From Duganella sp. sic0402 (GTDB taxonomy: Bacteria > Pseudomonadota > Gammaproteobacteria > Burkholderiales > Burkholderiaceae_D), in NCBI RefSeq assembly GCF_019219065.1, contig NZ_JAHUWK010000007.1, forward strand, positions 186,001 to 250,000: a stretch of DNA of 64,000 bases. Reading direction: 5' to 3'. The position numbers were made by a program, and so were the translations under genes. The notes under the pieces were generated by a model, which was not told the DNA's origin, did not search any database, and saw nothing but the letters and a program-made list of their open reading frames with translations. The first letter of the stretch is position 1; each line of letters opens with the position of its first letter. Below are positions 24,651 through 32,832 of this stretch, one piece after another.

Positions 24651-24965
24651 TCAATCAGGGTTATATCTGCATATATCTTCGCAAGCTGCTTCGCATTTTT
24701 GGTGAAATTTTTCCAATTCCCTCTTTTGGGATGCTTCCAAGATTTTCAATTTTTCCGGATCGGTTTCTTTTGAAATGGCTTCTCGATATTTTTCTTGCAG
24801 TTTAATCTGTTCTACCTCGTATTTATTGACTTCAAGAATGCGAATGTTGCATCGGCGGGTGCATTCAGTCTTTTTGGTAATTTTTCCAATATTTTCAAAT
24901 TGCGCAGAAGCACTGGAAGCCATGAAACAAAAAAACATAACGAAAATGTAAAAACCTCTTTTCAT
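24651..24965 (-). CDS. small secreted twin-CX3C coiled-coil protein, unknown
   Basis: 104 residues with a clear signal peptide (MKRGFYIFVMFFCFMASSASA). The mature part is about 80 charged residues, mostly predicted helix (YEVEQIKLQEKYREAISKET, KILEASQKRELEKFHQK), bracketed by C35-X3-C39 and C91-X3-C95-X3-C99. This twin CX3C layout suggests two antiparallel helices clamped by disulfides in the periplasm. No family recognised. AT-rich like the receptor gene that follows. It may be a binding protein, toxin-like peptide or adaptor; nothing in the sequence decides. Confidence 0.7.
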   Translation of the reverse strand: MKRGFYIFVMFFCFMASSASAQFENIGKITKKTECTRRCNIRILEVNKYEVEQIKLQEKYREAISKETDPEKLKILEASQKRELEKFHQKCEAACEDICRYNPD

Positions 24966-25489
24966 GCCTTCGATACTTTCAAATAAAAATTAAGGCCGAA
25001 CTGAAAATCAAAATGCTAATTGGCCGCGATCGCAAATCATCTAATACGTTTTGCGGTCGAGGACAATTTTGCTATCTATAAAGAAGTACAGACCTCAACG
25101 CATCCCTCCGTGTTCTCCTAACCAAATAACGCAATGCAACGTTAAATGCATTGCATTTTTGGTGAGCGGGGGGGTATTATTAGCAGCTGGAATACCCGAG
25201 GCAAGGATCATTGCAATAGTAAAATTGGAGATAGTTTTTTACGTAACATTGCGATCCCTAATTAATTTAATGGAAAACAATGATATGTATATAATTTAAA
25301 AATATTAATGAAATACTGAGAAATCTTCAGCGAGCATACCATCTTATAATTAAAAAAAAGTCACTAATTATCACACCCATAGTATCCTTTGCCAAATTAC
25401 ACTGCTGTTACGCTCAAGGCCAAGGTATTGGGCGCGTAGCAGGATACTTACAAAATTAATGACAGAACCCGCAATTTCTGCAGCTAGGG
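24966..25489. other. AT-rich gene-free stretch
   Basis: 524 bases without a supportable gene. The stretch 25230-25380 is extremely AT-rich (runs such as TATATAATTTAAAAATATTAATG). A short open frame on the + strand (25051-25299) has no ribosome site and no recognisable protein character. Probably degraded acquired DNA; the left end may hold the promoter of the small Cys protein. Confidence 0.6.
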
Positions 25490-25683
25490 TGGACAGTGAT
25501 CATGGACCGCAATGGGCGCGACAAGGTAGTGCTGGCCCCATTTTCCGACAACGGCTTCTTCATCCGCATTCGGTGGCGTATCTGGAGTTCGGACGCGATG
25601 GCAAGGGAACAGTGACGCAGGTAACTTTTCATGGCATCGGCGAGCCGATTGTTCATAAGCGTATTGGCGTGCTACTGCTATAA
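25490..25683 (+). pseudogene. C-terminal remnant of a serine-hydrolase-type protein, frameshifted
   Basis: Two overlapping reading frames together give a continuous protein end: frame one from about 25500 (DRNGRDKVVLAPFSDNGFFIR), then, after a shift near 25570, AYLEFGRDGKGTVTQVTFHG, ending at the TAA 25681-25683. The second part resembles the last strand pair of beta-lactamase-like serine hydrolases (pattern F.RD..GKVT...). The upstream part of the gene is absent. A dead fragment; the family is a tentative call. Confidence 0.4.
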
Positions 25684-25919
25684 ACCGGTGCGCCTGGATC
25701 TGAGGCTGCGGATCCTTCGATTCGTGGCCGGAATACGGAATTTGCGCCGTTGTGATTGCTAAGAGATCGTGCGTCGTCGTATCGACGGGCTAGCGCCCAG
25801 CACGTGTAATCAACCATCTACGTCATCCTGCGCAACCTGATGTCATCGCAAAGGGCGACAACGAGCGCACGGAACTGTAGCGCCTACTTACTATGGCGAA
25901 GAAATGGGAATCTGAGAGG

Positions 25920-26230
25920 CCGGTCTACACGCTCGGCTTGTGAGTAGCCTGACAGATCAAGTCCCTTGGGAAATACTGCCGAAGCAAGCTATTGGTTTTT
26001 TCATTGGAACCGCGCTGCCAAGGTTTTCGCAGATCTCAGAAGTAGACTTGGACATCGGTCGCCAACTTGAACCGCTTGTGCTCGGCTAACTCTTTATCTG
26101 TATCCCACGTAAGGGATTCGTAGCGCTCCTGCGGCAGTTTCATGGCGTGCTGAATCAGTGCATCCAGGGGGCGCGCGATCTGCTGCCGACGCAGGGCGCA
26201 CGCTAATCGAAATGGCATCTTTGAGGCGGA
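25920..26230 (-). mobile_element. IS30-family transposase relic (3' part)
   Basis: Reading leftward from about 26215: RQQIARPLDALIQHAMKLPQ, ESLTWDTDKELAEHKRF, LATDVQVYF, a stop at 26033-26035, then in the same frame LRKPWQRGSNEKTNSLLRQY, and after a frame change PKGLDLSGYSQAERV. These blocks match the C-terminal part of IS30 transposases, including the TWD of the second catalytic Asp and the GSNENTN motif. The N-terminal half and inverted repeats are missing and both a stop and a frameshift interrupt it, so it is inactive. Bases 25684-25919 next to it hold nothing recognisable. Confidence 0.7.
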
Positions 26231-26301
26231 CGACTGTCGGGCCTGAGCTATTACCGCTAAGGAGCATGCTTCACCAGGCGCGAAATTTCTCGGACTACGG
26301 G

Positions 26302-27561
26302 TTAGGCCAGCTTGAGCGGTGAGGGAATCGGCGTTGCAGCCACGCCTTGGCTGGCGGCGATCAGATTGGCCACAGTTTCGGCGGTGGCGGCGGACAGGGT
26401 CCAGCCCAGGTGGCCGTGGCCGGTATTGTAAAACACGCCAGGCACCTTGCCGGGGCCGACGCGCGGCATCAGGTCCGGCATCATCGGTCGCAGGCCGGCC
26501 CATGGCGTGATATTGCGTGTGCTGATGTCCGGGAAGTTTTGCTGTACCCAGCCGGTCAGCGGCGCGATGCGGTCGGCGCGGATGTCGCGGTTATGGCCGT
26601 GGAATTCTGCGGTGCCGGCTACCCGCAAGCGGTCATCGCCAAGGCGGCTGCACACCAGCTTGACGGTGTCGTCGACTAAGCTGACCTGCGGTGCCGCCTG
26701 GCGGCTGGTGGCATCGTCCAGTTGCACTGTGACGGAATAACCTTTCACCGGATAGACATTGACGCTGTCGCCCAGTTGCGCGGCTAGTTCGCGGCTGGCG
26801 GCGCCGGCGCAGATCACCGCCGCGTCGTAGCGGCTGATCTCCGCGCCATCGCCTTGCAGCACCGTGACATCGACGCCATGGTTGCTGGCGCTGATCTGCA
26901 CTACCTGCTGGTTGTAGCGCAGCTGCGCGCCGTGGCGCTGCGCCGCCTGCGCCAGGCCGGTGGTGAATTTGTGGATGTCGCCGCTGCTGTCGCTCTCGGT
27001 ATAGTGGCCGGCGTAGTAGTCGCCTTGCAGCGCGGGTTCGATGGCGCGCATTTCATCTGTTGTGACGGCGCGGCGCGGTACGCCGGCGCGTTCCAGCAAT
27101 TTGGTCACGGCGGCGGCATGTTCGAATTCTTCGCGGTCGCGGTGCAGGTGCAGGATGCCGCGCTGGGCCAAATCGAATGCGATGCCTTCTTCCGCAGCCC
27201 ATTGGAATAGATGCTCGCGCGCGCCGACCGCCATGCGCGCCAGCGCGATGGTGTTGTCGTGATAGCGCGGCATGGCGCCGATGAATTCACCAAACCAGGA
27301 TAGCTTGTGCCAGGTCGGATGCGGGTGTACCAGCAGCGGCGCATCGCCGCGCAGCATCCATTGCAGTGCCTTGCTGATGGTCGAGCGGTGATTCCACACT
27401 TCGGCATTGGAGGCCGACAGCTGGCCGCCGTTGGCATATGAGGTTTCCATCGCCGCGTAGCGATGGCGTTCCAGCAGGGTGACGGCGAAGCCGCGCTTCG
27501 CGAGGGCATAGGCGGTGGTCACCCCGGTGACGCCGCCGCCGATGATGGCGATGGTTTTCAT
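26302..27561 (-). CDS. dadA: D-amino-acid dehydrogenase (FAD-dependent, DadA-like)
   Basis: 419 residues. The N-terminal dinucleotide-binding motif IIGGGVTGVTTAYALAKRG and TLLERH mark a DAO-fold flavoprotein; SYANGGQLSASNAEVWN and the C-terminal GHGHLGWTLSAATAETVANLI are typical for the small subunit of D-amino-acid dehydrogenase. It oxidises D-amino acids to 2-oxo acids, feeding electrons to the respiratory chain at the inner membrane. No alanine racemase partner is adjacent. It follows a Tat-exported DUF885 gene on the same strand with 48 bp between them, so a shared transcript is possible. The left flank is transposase debris. Confidence 0.88.
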   Translation of the reverse strand: MKTIAIIGGGVTGVTTAYALAKRGFAVTLLERHRYAAMETSYANGGQLSASNAEVWNHRSTISKALQWMLRGDAPLLVHPHPTWHKLSWFGEFIGAMPRYHDNTIALARMAVGAREHLFQWAAEEGIAFDLAQRGILHLHRDREEFEHAAAVTKLLERAGVPRRAVTTDEMRAIEPALQGDYYAGHYTESDSSGDIHKFTTGLAQAAQRHGAQLRYNQQVVQISASNHGVDVTVLQGDGAEISRYDAAVICAGAASRELAAQLGDSVNVYPVKGYSVTVQLDDATSRQAAPQVSLVDDTVKLVCSRLGDDRLRVAGTAEFHGHNRDIRADRIAPLTGWVQQNFPDISTRNITPWAGLRPMMPDLMPRVGPGKVPGVFYNTGHGHLGWTLSAATAETVANLIAASQGVAATPIPSPLKLA

Positions 27562-27609
27562 GATGTGCGTAACAAGCTTACAAGAAAACCATCTGGGCTC
27601 AAAAGAAAT

Positions 27610-29460
27610 TTATGCCTTCTGTTGTTTCGCGCGCTGCGCCACGATGTAACGATCAATTACGCTCGGCAGTACCGCCAGCGGCACGCCGCAGCTTTGCACC
27701 AGCGCGTCGTTGAAGCCGGCCAGGTCAAACTTGGCGCCCAGCGCCTGTTTGGCGCGTTCGCGCTGGCGGATGATTTCATTGTGACCCATCTTGTAGCCGC
27801 AGGCCTGGCCCGGCGACACCGTGTAGCGGTCGATTTCGCTGGTCATCGCCTGCTGGCCACGGCCGGTGTTCTCGACCAGGAAGCGGATCGCCTGCTCGCG
27901 CGTCCACTTCATCGCATGCATGCCGGTGTCCACCACCAGTCGGCAGGCGCGGAATTGCTGCGCTTGCAGGTAGCCGATCTGGCTGAACGGATCGTTGGCG
28001 TACAGGCCGAATTCATCGACCAGCTGTTCCGCATACAGCGCCCAGCCTTCGATGAAGGCGTTGAAGCCGATCAGGGAGGAAATCAGCGGCAGCTCGCCGT
28101 GGTGTTCGGCCAGGTAGGCGCCTTGCCAGGCGTGGCCGGGCAGGCCTTCGTGGGCGGTCAGCGTGGCGATCTCCGATTTCGGCCACAGCGTGGTGGACTT
28201 CAGGTTGATGTAGTAGATGGCCGGGCGCGAACCATCCAGCGAGGCAAAGTTCATATAGCCGAGCGGCGCGCCGGCTTCGATATCGATCGGCACGCGCTTG
28301 ATTTGCAGTGGCACCTTCAGGTCCAGGTGCGAAATCTGTGGCATCAGCTTGCGCACGGCGGCCACGCGGTCGTTGCAGTAGGCGATCAGCTCCTCGCGGC
28401 CCTTGTCGTTGTCGGCGTAGAAGCGTGCAGGGTCTTTCGACAGCGCCAGCAGGCGCTCGCCGACGCTGCCGTTGCTGATGCCCTGTTTTTTCAGAATGGC
28501 GTCGATGCGCGATTGCAGCTGTTTGTTTTGTTCCAGGCCGATGGCGTGGATTTCCTTGGCGCTGTGGGTGGTCGAGGTGCCCAGGCGCAGCGCCCATTCG
28601 TAGTAAGCCGCGCCATCCGGCAGACGGTGTACGCCGGCGATGTTGCTGGCCTTTCCGGCGGCTTGGCTGAAGGTGTCAATCTGGCGTTCCAGCGCGGGAT
28701 AGACCGAGCCTTCCACCAGTTTCAGTGCGCGCGCCTGCCAGTCTCCGGCGAGGCCCAGCTTGTGCGCGCGTTCGCTAATCGATGTCACCAGCTTTTGCTC
28801 GGCGGCTGGTGTGCTGCGGAAGTCTTTCAACTGCCCCAGCGTGGTCTTGCAGATGAAGTCCGGCGGCGCGATGCCTTTGCCGGCTTGCTCGGCGATGCGT
28901 GCGGTTTCCTGATCCAGCATGGTGGCCATGGCTGCCAGACGAGAGAGGTAAGCCTCGGCGTCGCTGGCGTTGGCGATCTGGTGCTGCGAGTCGAGGAATT
29001 CCGGGATGCGGGTGATGGCGCCATCCTGCTGCGTAACAGGGAAGGGTGCCGTGCCACCGAAGAAACCGCTGGACGCACCGCCAAACGGGAAGCGCGTGCC
29101 TTGCCGGCCCGATTCGGCGGCATAGGCGATGGTGTCGTAACGCGCTTGCGCAACGGCGCTCAACGCTTTGCGGTCGATGCCGCGCAGTCGCTTGTCGATC
29201 GAACGGACGAGGTCCGCCCATTGCGCTTCGCCCGCTGGCGATACGTCTTCCAGCCGCGCTTTCAGCGCGGCGCGCTTGTCCTTGTCCAATCCCAGGCCAG
29301 TGGCGCTGGTCGGCGAGAGTTGCAGCACTTCTTCAGCGATATCGGCCAGCAGCTGATTCAGGCTGGCGTCGGTGTCATTGGCCCAGGCCATACCGGGAAT
29401 GGCGCTGGTGGCGGTTGCGGAGAGAGCGGCCAGCAGGAAGTCGCGGCGGGTATTGTTCAT
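27610..29460 (-). CDS. DUF885-family protein, Tat-exported
   Basis: 616 residues with a twin-arginine signal (NTRRDFLLAALSATATSAIPG, cleavage near 28). DUF885 proteins are all-helical metallopeptidase-like enzymes; here the diagnostic HEGLPGH motif starts at H437 in an ATLTAHEGLPGHAWQ context. Start 29460 is supported by the immediate RR signal. Periplasmic after Tat export. Biochemical function is largely unknown, with carboxypeptidase-like activity suspected from the HExxxGH motif. Same strand as and upstream of dadA; a peptidase releasing D-amino acids would fit, but this is conjecture. Confidence 0.88.
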   Translation of the reverse strand: MNNTRRDFLLAALSATATSAIPGMAWANDTDASLNQLLADIAEEVLQLSPTSATGLGLDKDKRAALKARLEDVSPAGEAQWADLVRSIDKRLRGIDRKALSAVAQARYDTIAYAAESGRQGTRFPFGGASSGFFGGTAPFPVTQQDGAITRIPEFLDSQHQIANASDAEAYLSRLAAMATMLDQETARIAEQAGKGIAPPDFICKTTLGQLKDFRSTPAAEQKLVTSISERAHKLGLAGDWQARALKLVEGSVYPALERQIDTFSQAAGKASNIAGVHRLPDGAAYYEWALRLGTSTTHSAKEIHAIGLEQNKQLQSRIDAILKKQGISNGSVGERLLALSKDPARFYADNDKGREELIAYCNDRVAAVRKLMPQISHLDLKVPLQIKRVPIDIEAGAPLGYMNFASLDGSRPAIYYINLKSTTLWPKSEIATLTAHEGLPGHAWQGAYLAEHHGELPLISSLIGFNAFIEGWALYAEQLVDEFGLYANDPFSQIGYLQAQQFRACRLVVDTGMHAMKWTREQAIRFLVENTGRGQQAMTSEIDRYTVSPGQACGYKMGHNEIIRQRERAKQALGAKFDLAGFNDALVQSCGVPLAVLPSVIDRYIVAQRAKQQKA

Positions 29461-29540
29461 GGCGTCCTATGGAGAGGGTTAGGTGAAAGATCAGCGCGAG
29501 GCTGACCTTAGCGTGCAGCGCTGCGGCGTGTCAATGGCAT

Positions 29541-31043
29541 TTAGATATCACCGCTGAAGCGCAAGCGCAGCCGCGCCGCCAGCTCCTGAAGCACGTCGAC
29601 TTCCTGGCGCGGCAAGGCCAGCGCGACGTGCATGTCGGGACGCACCAGATAGGCGGCGTCTTGCAGCAATCCAGCCTGCTCCGCGGCCTCGCTCCATGGG
29701 AAACTGCGCAGCGGCACGCGCATGGCCTGTGCGGCGGCAGCCAGCATTGGCGCGGTGTCGCCGTAGACGTGCAATTGCCAGTCCAGTGTTTGCAGCGGGC
29801 TGAAATTATCCGGCACCCACGGCAGCCTGTCGCCGCCGATGATCTCGCCGGCGCGCCCGCCGCTCAAGACGCTATCGGGATAGTGGACCATCACCTGCGA
29901 CAGGGTTTTGAACAGCGTGCGGCGCGCGGCCGTAAAGCCGCTCAGCATCGGGAATACATGCGGCAGCAGCCAGCCGCGCAGCAGCTGCCCGCCCGCGCCT
30001 TGCGAGACGATCAGCTGGAACGCACGGTCGGTGGTGGTCACCAGTTTGCGGGCGAAGACGATGCGCTCGGCCTCGTAGGTATCCAGCAGCGCGTGGTCGG
30101 CGCGGCCTTGCAGCACATGCGCCATTTTCCATGCGAGGTTGATGGCGTCGCCGATGCCAGTGTTCATGCCCTGGCCGCCGGCCGGGCTGTGAATATGGGC
30201 CGCGTCGCCAGCGAGGAAGCAGCGGTCGACGCGGAAGCGCGACGCCACGCGGTGATGCACGCGGTAGGTGGAGAACCAGTTCACCTGTTCCACCTGAATG
30301 CCGAGCAGTGGCTCCAGCGTTGGGCGCACATCTTCAAAGCTGGGGTATGCCGGCGCGTCCTCCGGCATGATGCCGATCAGCCGTTGCATGCCGCGTGAGC
30401 GCACCGGCAGCATCAGCGCAAAGGTCTGTGCACCGAGATGGCCGACCAGGTCCTGGTTCGGCGGACCGGCTGTCTGCACATCCGCCACGTAGTACAGATG
30501 CTTGTAGCTGCCACCGGTGAACTCCAGTTGTAGTGACGCGCGCACGCGGCTGCGGGAGCCGTCGCAGCCGCACATGTAGACGCTGCTGGATGTGTGGCGT
30601 TCATTGTTCGTCTCCAGGACCGCGCGCACGCCCCATTCGTCCTGGGTGAAGGATTCCAGTTCGGTATTCCACTCAACTTCCACGCCTGCGGCCCTGAGCT
30701 GTTCTGTGAGCAGGCGTTCATGATCGTCCTGCGGATAGGCCAGCACGAACGGGTAGGGACTGAGGCCGGCGCCGATATCGGCCAATGGTAGCTCGGCGAT
30801 GTCTTCGCCATGTTCACGTAGGTGCATGGCTTTTATCTTGATGCCTTCGTTGATGACCTGATCGGCAAAGCCGAGCTGGCGATAGAACTCCAGCGTGCGC
30901 GCATGGACTGCCATGGCGCGTGAGGCCAGTCCCGGCGCGCTGTTCTTGTCGATGATGCGCACAGAAACGCCCCGTCTTGCCAGCGCAATGGCAAGTACCA
31001 GGCCGGTGGGGCCGGCGCCGACGATAAGCACTTGAGTAGCCAT
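29541..31043 (-). CDS. FAD-dependent aromatic-ring monooxygenase
   Basis: 500 residues from Met 31043, chosen because the FAD motif VLIVGAGPTGLVLAIALARRG begins right after it; a 25-residue longer start is possible. Second FAD motif CFLAGDAAHIHSPAGGQGMNTGIGD and the group-A flavoprotein layout (substrate domain about 180-290, thioredoxin-like C-terminal piece) place it with PheA/TfdB-type or MhpA-type hydroxylases and related antibiotic-modifying monooxygenases. NAD(P)H-dependent, cytosolic; substrate unknown. It diverges from the beta-lactamase gene, with 118 bp between starts. Confidence 0.85.
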   Translation of the reverse strand: MATQVLIVGAGPTGLVLAIALARRGVSVRIIDKNSAPGLASRAMAVHARTLEFYRQLGFADQVINEGIKIKAMHLREHGEDIAELPLADIGAGLSPYPFVLAYPQDDHERLLTEQLRAAGVEVEWNTELESFTQDEWGVRAVLETNNERHTSSSVYMCGCDGSRSRVRASLQLEFTGGSYKHLYYVADVQTAGPPNQDLVGHLGAQTFALMLPVRSRGMQRLIGIMPEDAPAYPSFEDVRPTLEPLLGIQVEQVNWFSTYRVHHRVASRFRVDRCFLAGDAAHIHSPAGGQGMNTGIGDAINLAWKMAHVLQGRADHALLDTYEAERIVFARKLVTTTDRAFQLIVSQGAGGQLLRGWLLPHVFPMLSGFTAARRTLFKTLSQVMVHYPDSVLSGGRAGEIIGGDRLPWVPDNFSPLQTLDWQLHVYGDTAPMLAAAAQAMRVPLRSFPWSEAAEQAGLLQDAAYLVRPDMHVALALPRQEVDVLQELAARLRLRFSGDI

Positions 31044-31102
31044 GCGCAGCAGTCTACCGCTGCGCTCAATTGCGGCGCGCCCGTTTGGCGGGTGGTCCGA
31101 TA

Positions 31103-31132
31103 TTGGCTTTTTCGCCATGGCTGTGTTATGTT
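31103..31132 (+). promoter_or_regulatory. candidate sigma-70 promoter for the beta-lactamase gene
   Basis: TTGGCT (31103-31108) and TATGTT (31127-31132) are spaced by 18 bp, and an AT-rich stretch follows. Four of six bases match the consensus in each hexamer. It stands 30 bp before the chosen ATG. Weak and purely by eye. Confidence 0.3.
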
Positions 31133-31161
31133 TATTTTTACTTAACTATGGCTATGGCTCG

Positions 31162-32043
31162 ATGAGTGATTTCACAACCCGCCGCGCGCTGATACTGGCG
31201 CTGGCTTGTGCGCCGATGGCGCGCGCAGCTGATCTGCTGGATCAATCGCCCGCCACCACGCCTTTGTCTTCACCCGCGTTGCTGGCCCGGCTGGAGAAGG
31301 AGTCGGGTGGTAGGCTGGGCGTGGCCGCGCTGAACACGGCCGATGGCAGGCAACTGCTGCATCGTGGCGATGAGCGCTTCCCCTTGTGCAGCACATTCAA
31401 AACGATGCTGGCGGCGTCGGTCCTGGCGCGTGATCCGGCGCTGCTGAAGAAGCGTATCCAATATGAGAAAGCCGAGCTGGTGCCGCATTCGCCGGTGACA
31501 GGCAAGCATGTAGGCGACGGCATGACGGTATCCGAGTTGTGCGAGGCCACGCTGCAATACAGCGATAACGCCGCCGCCAATTTGCTGATGAAGCAGATCG
31601 GCGGCCCGGCAGCCGTCACCGCCTACGCCCGCTCCATCGGCGACAGCGAATTCCGCCTGGACCGCTGGGAAACCGAACTGAATTCCGCGTTGCCTGATGA
31701 TGTGCGCGACACCACTACGCCGCTGGCGATGGCGCGTTCGCTGCAAAAGCTGGTGCTGGGGGATGTGCTGCCGGCCGCACAGCGCAAGCTGCTGAGGGAT
31801 TGGATGGTCGGTAACACCACCGGCGCAACGCGCATCCGCGCCGGTGTGTCTGCCGCTTGGACGGTCGCGGACAAGACTGGCGCGGGCGACTATGGCACTG
31901 TCAACGACATCGCCGTCATCTGGCCTCCTGGCAAAGCGCCACTCGTGCTGGCTGTGTATCTCACCCAGCCGAACAAGGACGACAAGTACCGCGCCGAAAT
32001 CCACGGCGAAGTCGCCAAGGTGGTTATCGAGGCATTCAAATGA
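31162..32043 (+). CDS. bla: class A beta-lactamase
   Basis: 293 residues from ATG 31162 (MSDFTTRRALILALACAPMARA), a signal peptide with RR that could use the Tat route; a longer frame start exists. All class A motifs are present: STFK (S77), SDN (S134-N136), the E170 general base (RWETELN) and KTG (K238-G240). A Cys precedes the active Ser (PLCSTFK), but the KTGAGD segment lacks the Cys that pairs with it in KPC/SME carbapenemases. Periplasmic hydrolysis of beta-lactams is expected; spectrum cannot be read. No ampR-like regulator is adjacent, so expression is perhaps constitutive. Confidence 0.93.
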   Translation: MSDFTTRRALILALACAPMARAADLLDQSPATTPLSSPALLARLEKESGGRLGVAALNTADGRQLLHRGDERFPLCSTFKTMLAASVLARDPALLKKRIQYEKAELVPHSPVTGKHVGDGMTVSELCEATLQYSDNAAANLLMKQIGGPAAVTAYARSIGDSEFRLDRWETELNSALPDDVRDTTTPLAMARSLQKLVLGDVLPAAQRKLLRDWMVGNTTGATRIRAGVSAAWTVADKTGAGDYGTVNDIAVIWPPGKAPLVLAVYLTQPNKDDKYRAEIHGEVAKVVIEAFK

Positions 32044-32092
32044 AAGAGCTTAAGGACGCCACCCCGCGCAACAACACCGCGACGCAGCTGCC

Positions 32093-32356
32093 ATGCTAAA
32101 AACCTATCACGGTAGCTGCCACTGCGGCGCGGTAGCATTCGAAGCAGATATTGATCTGAGCAAGGGCACGCTACGCTGCAATTGCTCGATTTGCCTCAAG
32201 GCGCGCTTCTGGCCACGCTGTGGCGAATTCTATGCGGTGAATGTCACTTGCCTGGATGACGCCAGCGAGGAGGAGCTGGCCAATGCGCCTATCACCTATC
32301 TGGACGGGAAGAACGACAACTGGGAAATACCACCCGCAGAAGTGAGACATCTTTGA
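32093..32356 (+). CDS. GFA/CENP-V-family protein with internal deletion
   Basis: 87 residues against about 130 for the family. The beginning (MLKTYHGSCHCGAVAFEADI, then CNCSICLKARFW) and the end (NVTCLDDASEEEL, YLDGKNDNWEIPPAEVRHL) match glutathione-dependent formaldehyde-activating-like proteins, but the middle, normally about 45 residues with the second zinc knuckle, is missing between W40 and about E45. The frame stays open, so the deletion was in frame. First-site ligands C9, C11 and C29, C31, C34 remain. Probably inactive, or zinc-binding only. Overlaps the GNAT start. Confidence 0.7.
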   Translation: MLKTYHGSCHCGAVAFEADIDLSKGTLRCNCSICLKARFWPRCGEFYAVNVTCLDDASEEELANAPITYLDGKNDNWEIPPAEVRHL

Positions 32357-32832
32357 TCCGATACATCAATGAAGCGGACTGGCCGGACCTCAAGCGCATA
32401 CGGCTTGCGGCTTTGCTGGATGCGCCTATGGCCTTCGGCGTTTCGCATGCATCGGCTGTAGCCTATACAGATGATGCGTGGCGCGATCGTGCCGCTGGGC
32501 GAGGCCCGGCGCGCTATCTGCTGGCGTTTCAGGATGGCGCGGCGGTGGGCATCGTCGCCCATGTGCCGAATGCGCGGCAGGCGCTGGAACTGATCGCCAT
32601 GTGGGTAGCACCGCCGCTGCGCGGTACGCCGGTCGCCTCGCAACTGGTCGCCGCAGTGCAAGCCTATGCTGTCGCCAATGGCTACCCGCGCGTGCTGCTG
32701 GGTGTGGCGCCGGACAACGCGCGCGCCGCAGCCCTCTATCAAAAACAAGGCTTCACTTTCCTGCCCGAGTGGGAAACGCTGGAAAGCCATCCGCATATTC
32801 AGTTGCAGAAAATGGAATGGACACCGAAATGA
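32353..32832 (+). CDS. GNAT-family N-acetyltransferase
   Basis: 159 residues using a TTG start that overlaps the previous stop (TTGA). GNAT fold: ADWPDLKRIRLAAL N-terminal helix, beta-4 ELIAMWVAPPLRGTPVASQLV with the acetyl-CoA loop in a modified form (R-G-T-P-V-A instead of R-x-x-G-x-G/A), and VAPDNARAAALYQKQGFTF near the C-terminus. Substrate not predictable. The next gene starts within its stop codon region (ATGA), so translation of the cluster is coupled. Confidence 0.85.
   Translation: MIRYINEADWPDLKRIRLAALLDAPMAFGVSHASAVAYTDDAWRDRAAGRGPARYLLAFQDGAAVGIVAHVPNARQALELIAMWVAPPLRGTPVASQLVAAVQAYAVANGYPRVLLGVAPDNARAAALYQKQGFTFLPEWETLESHPHIQLQKMEWTPK

Noticed and set aside
25051..25299. 82-residue open frame in the AT-rich stretch
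   Set aside because: No ribosome site, no family, odd composition; probably chance.
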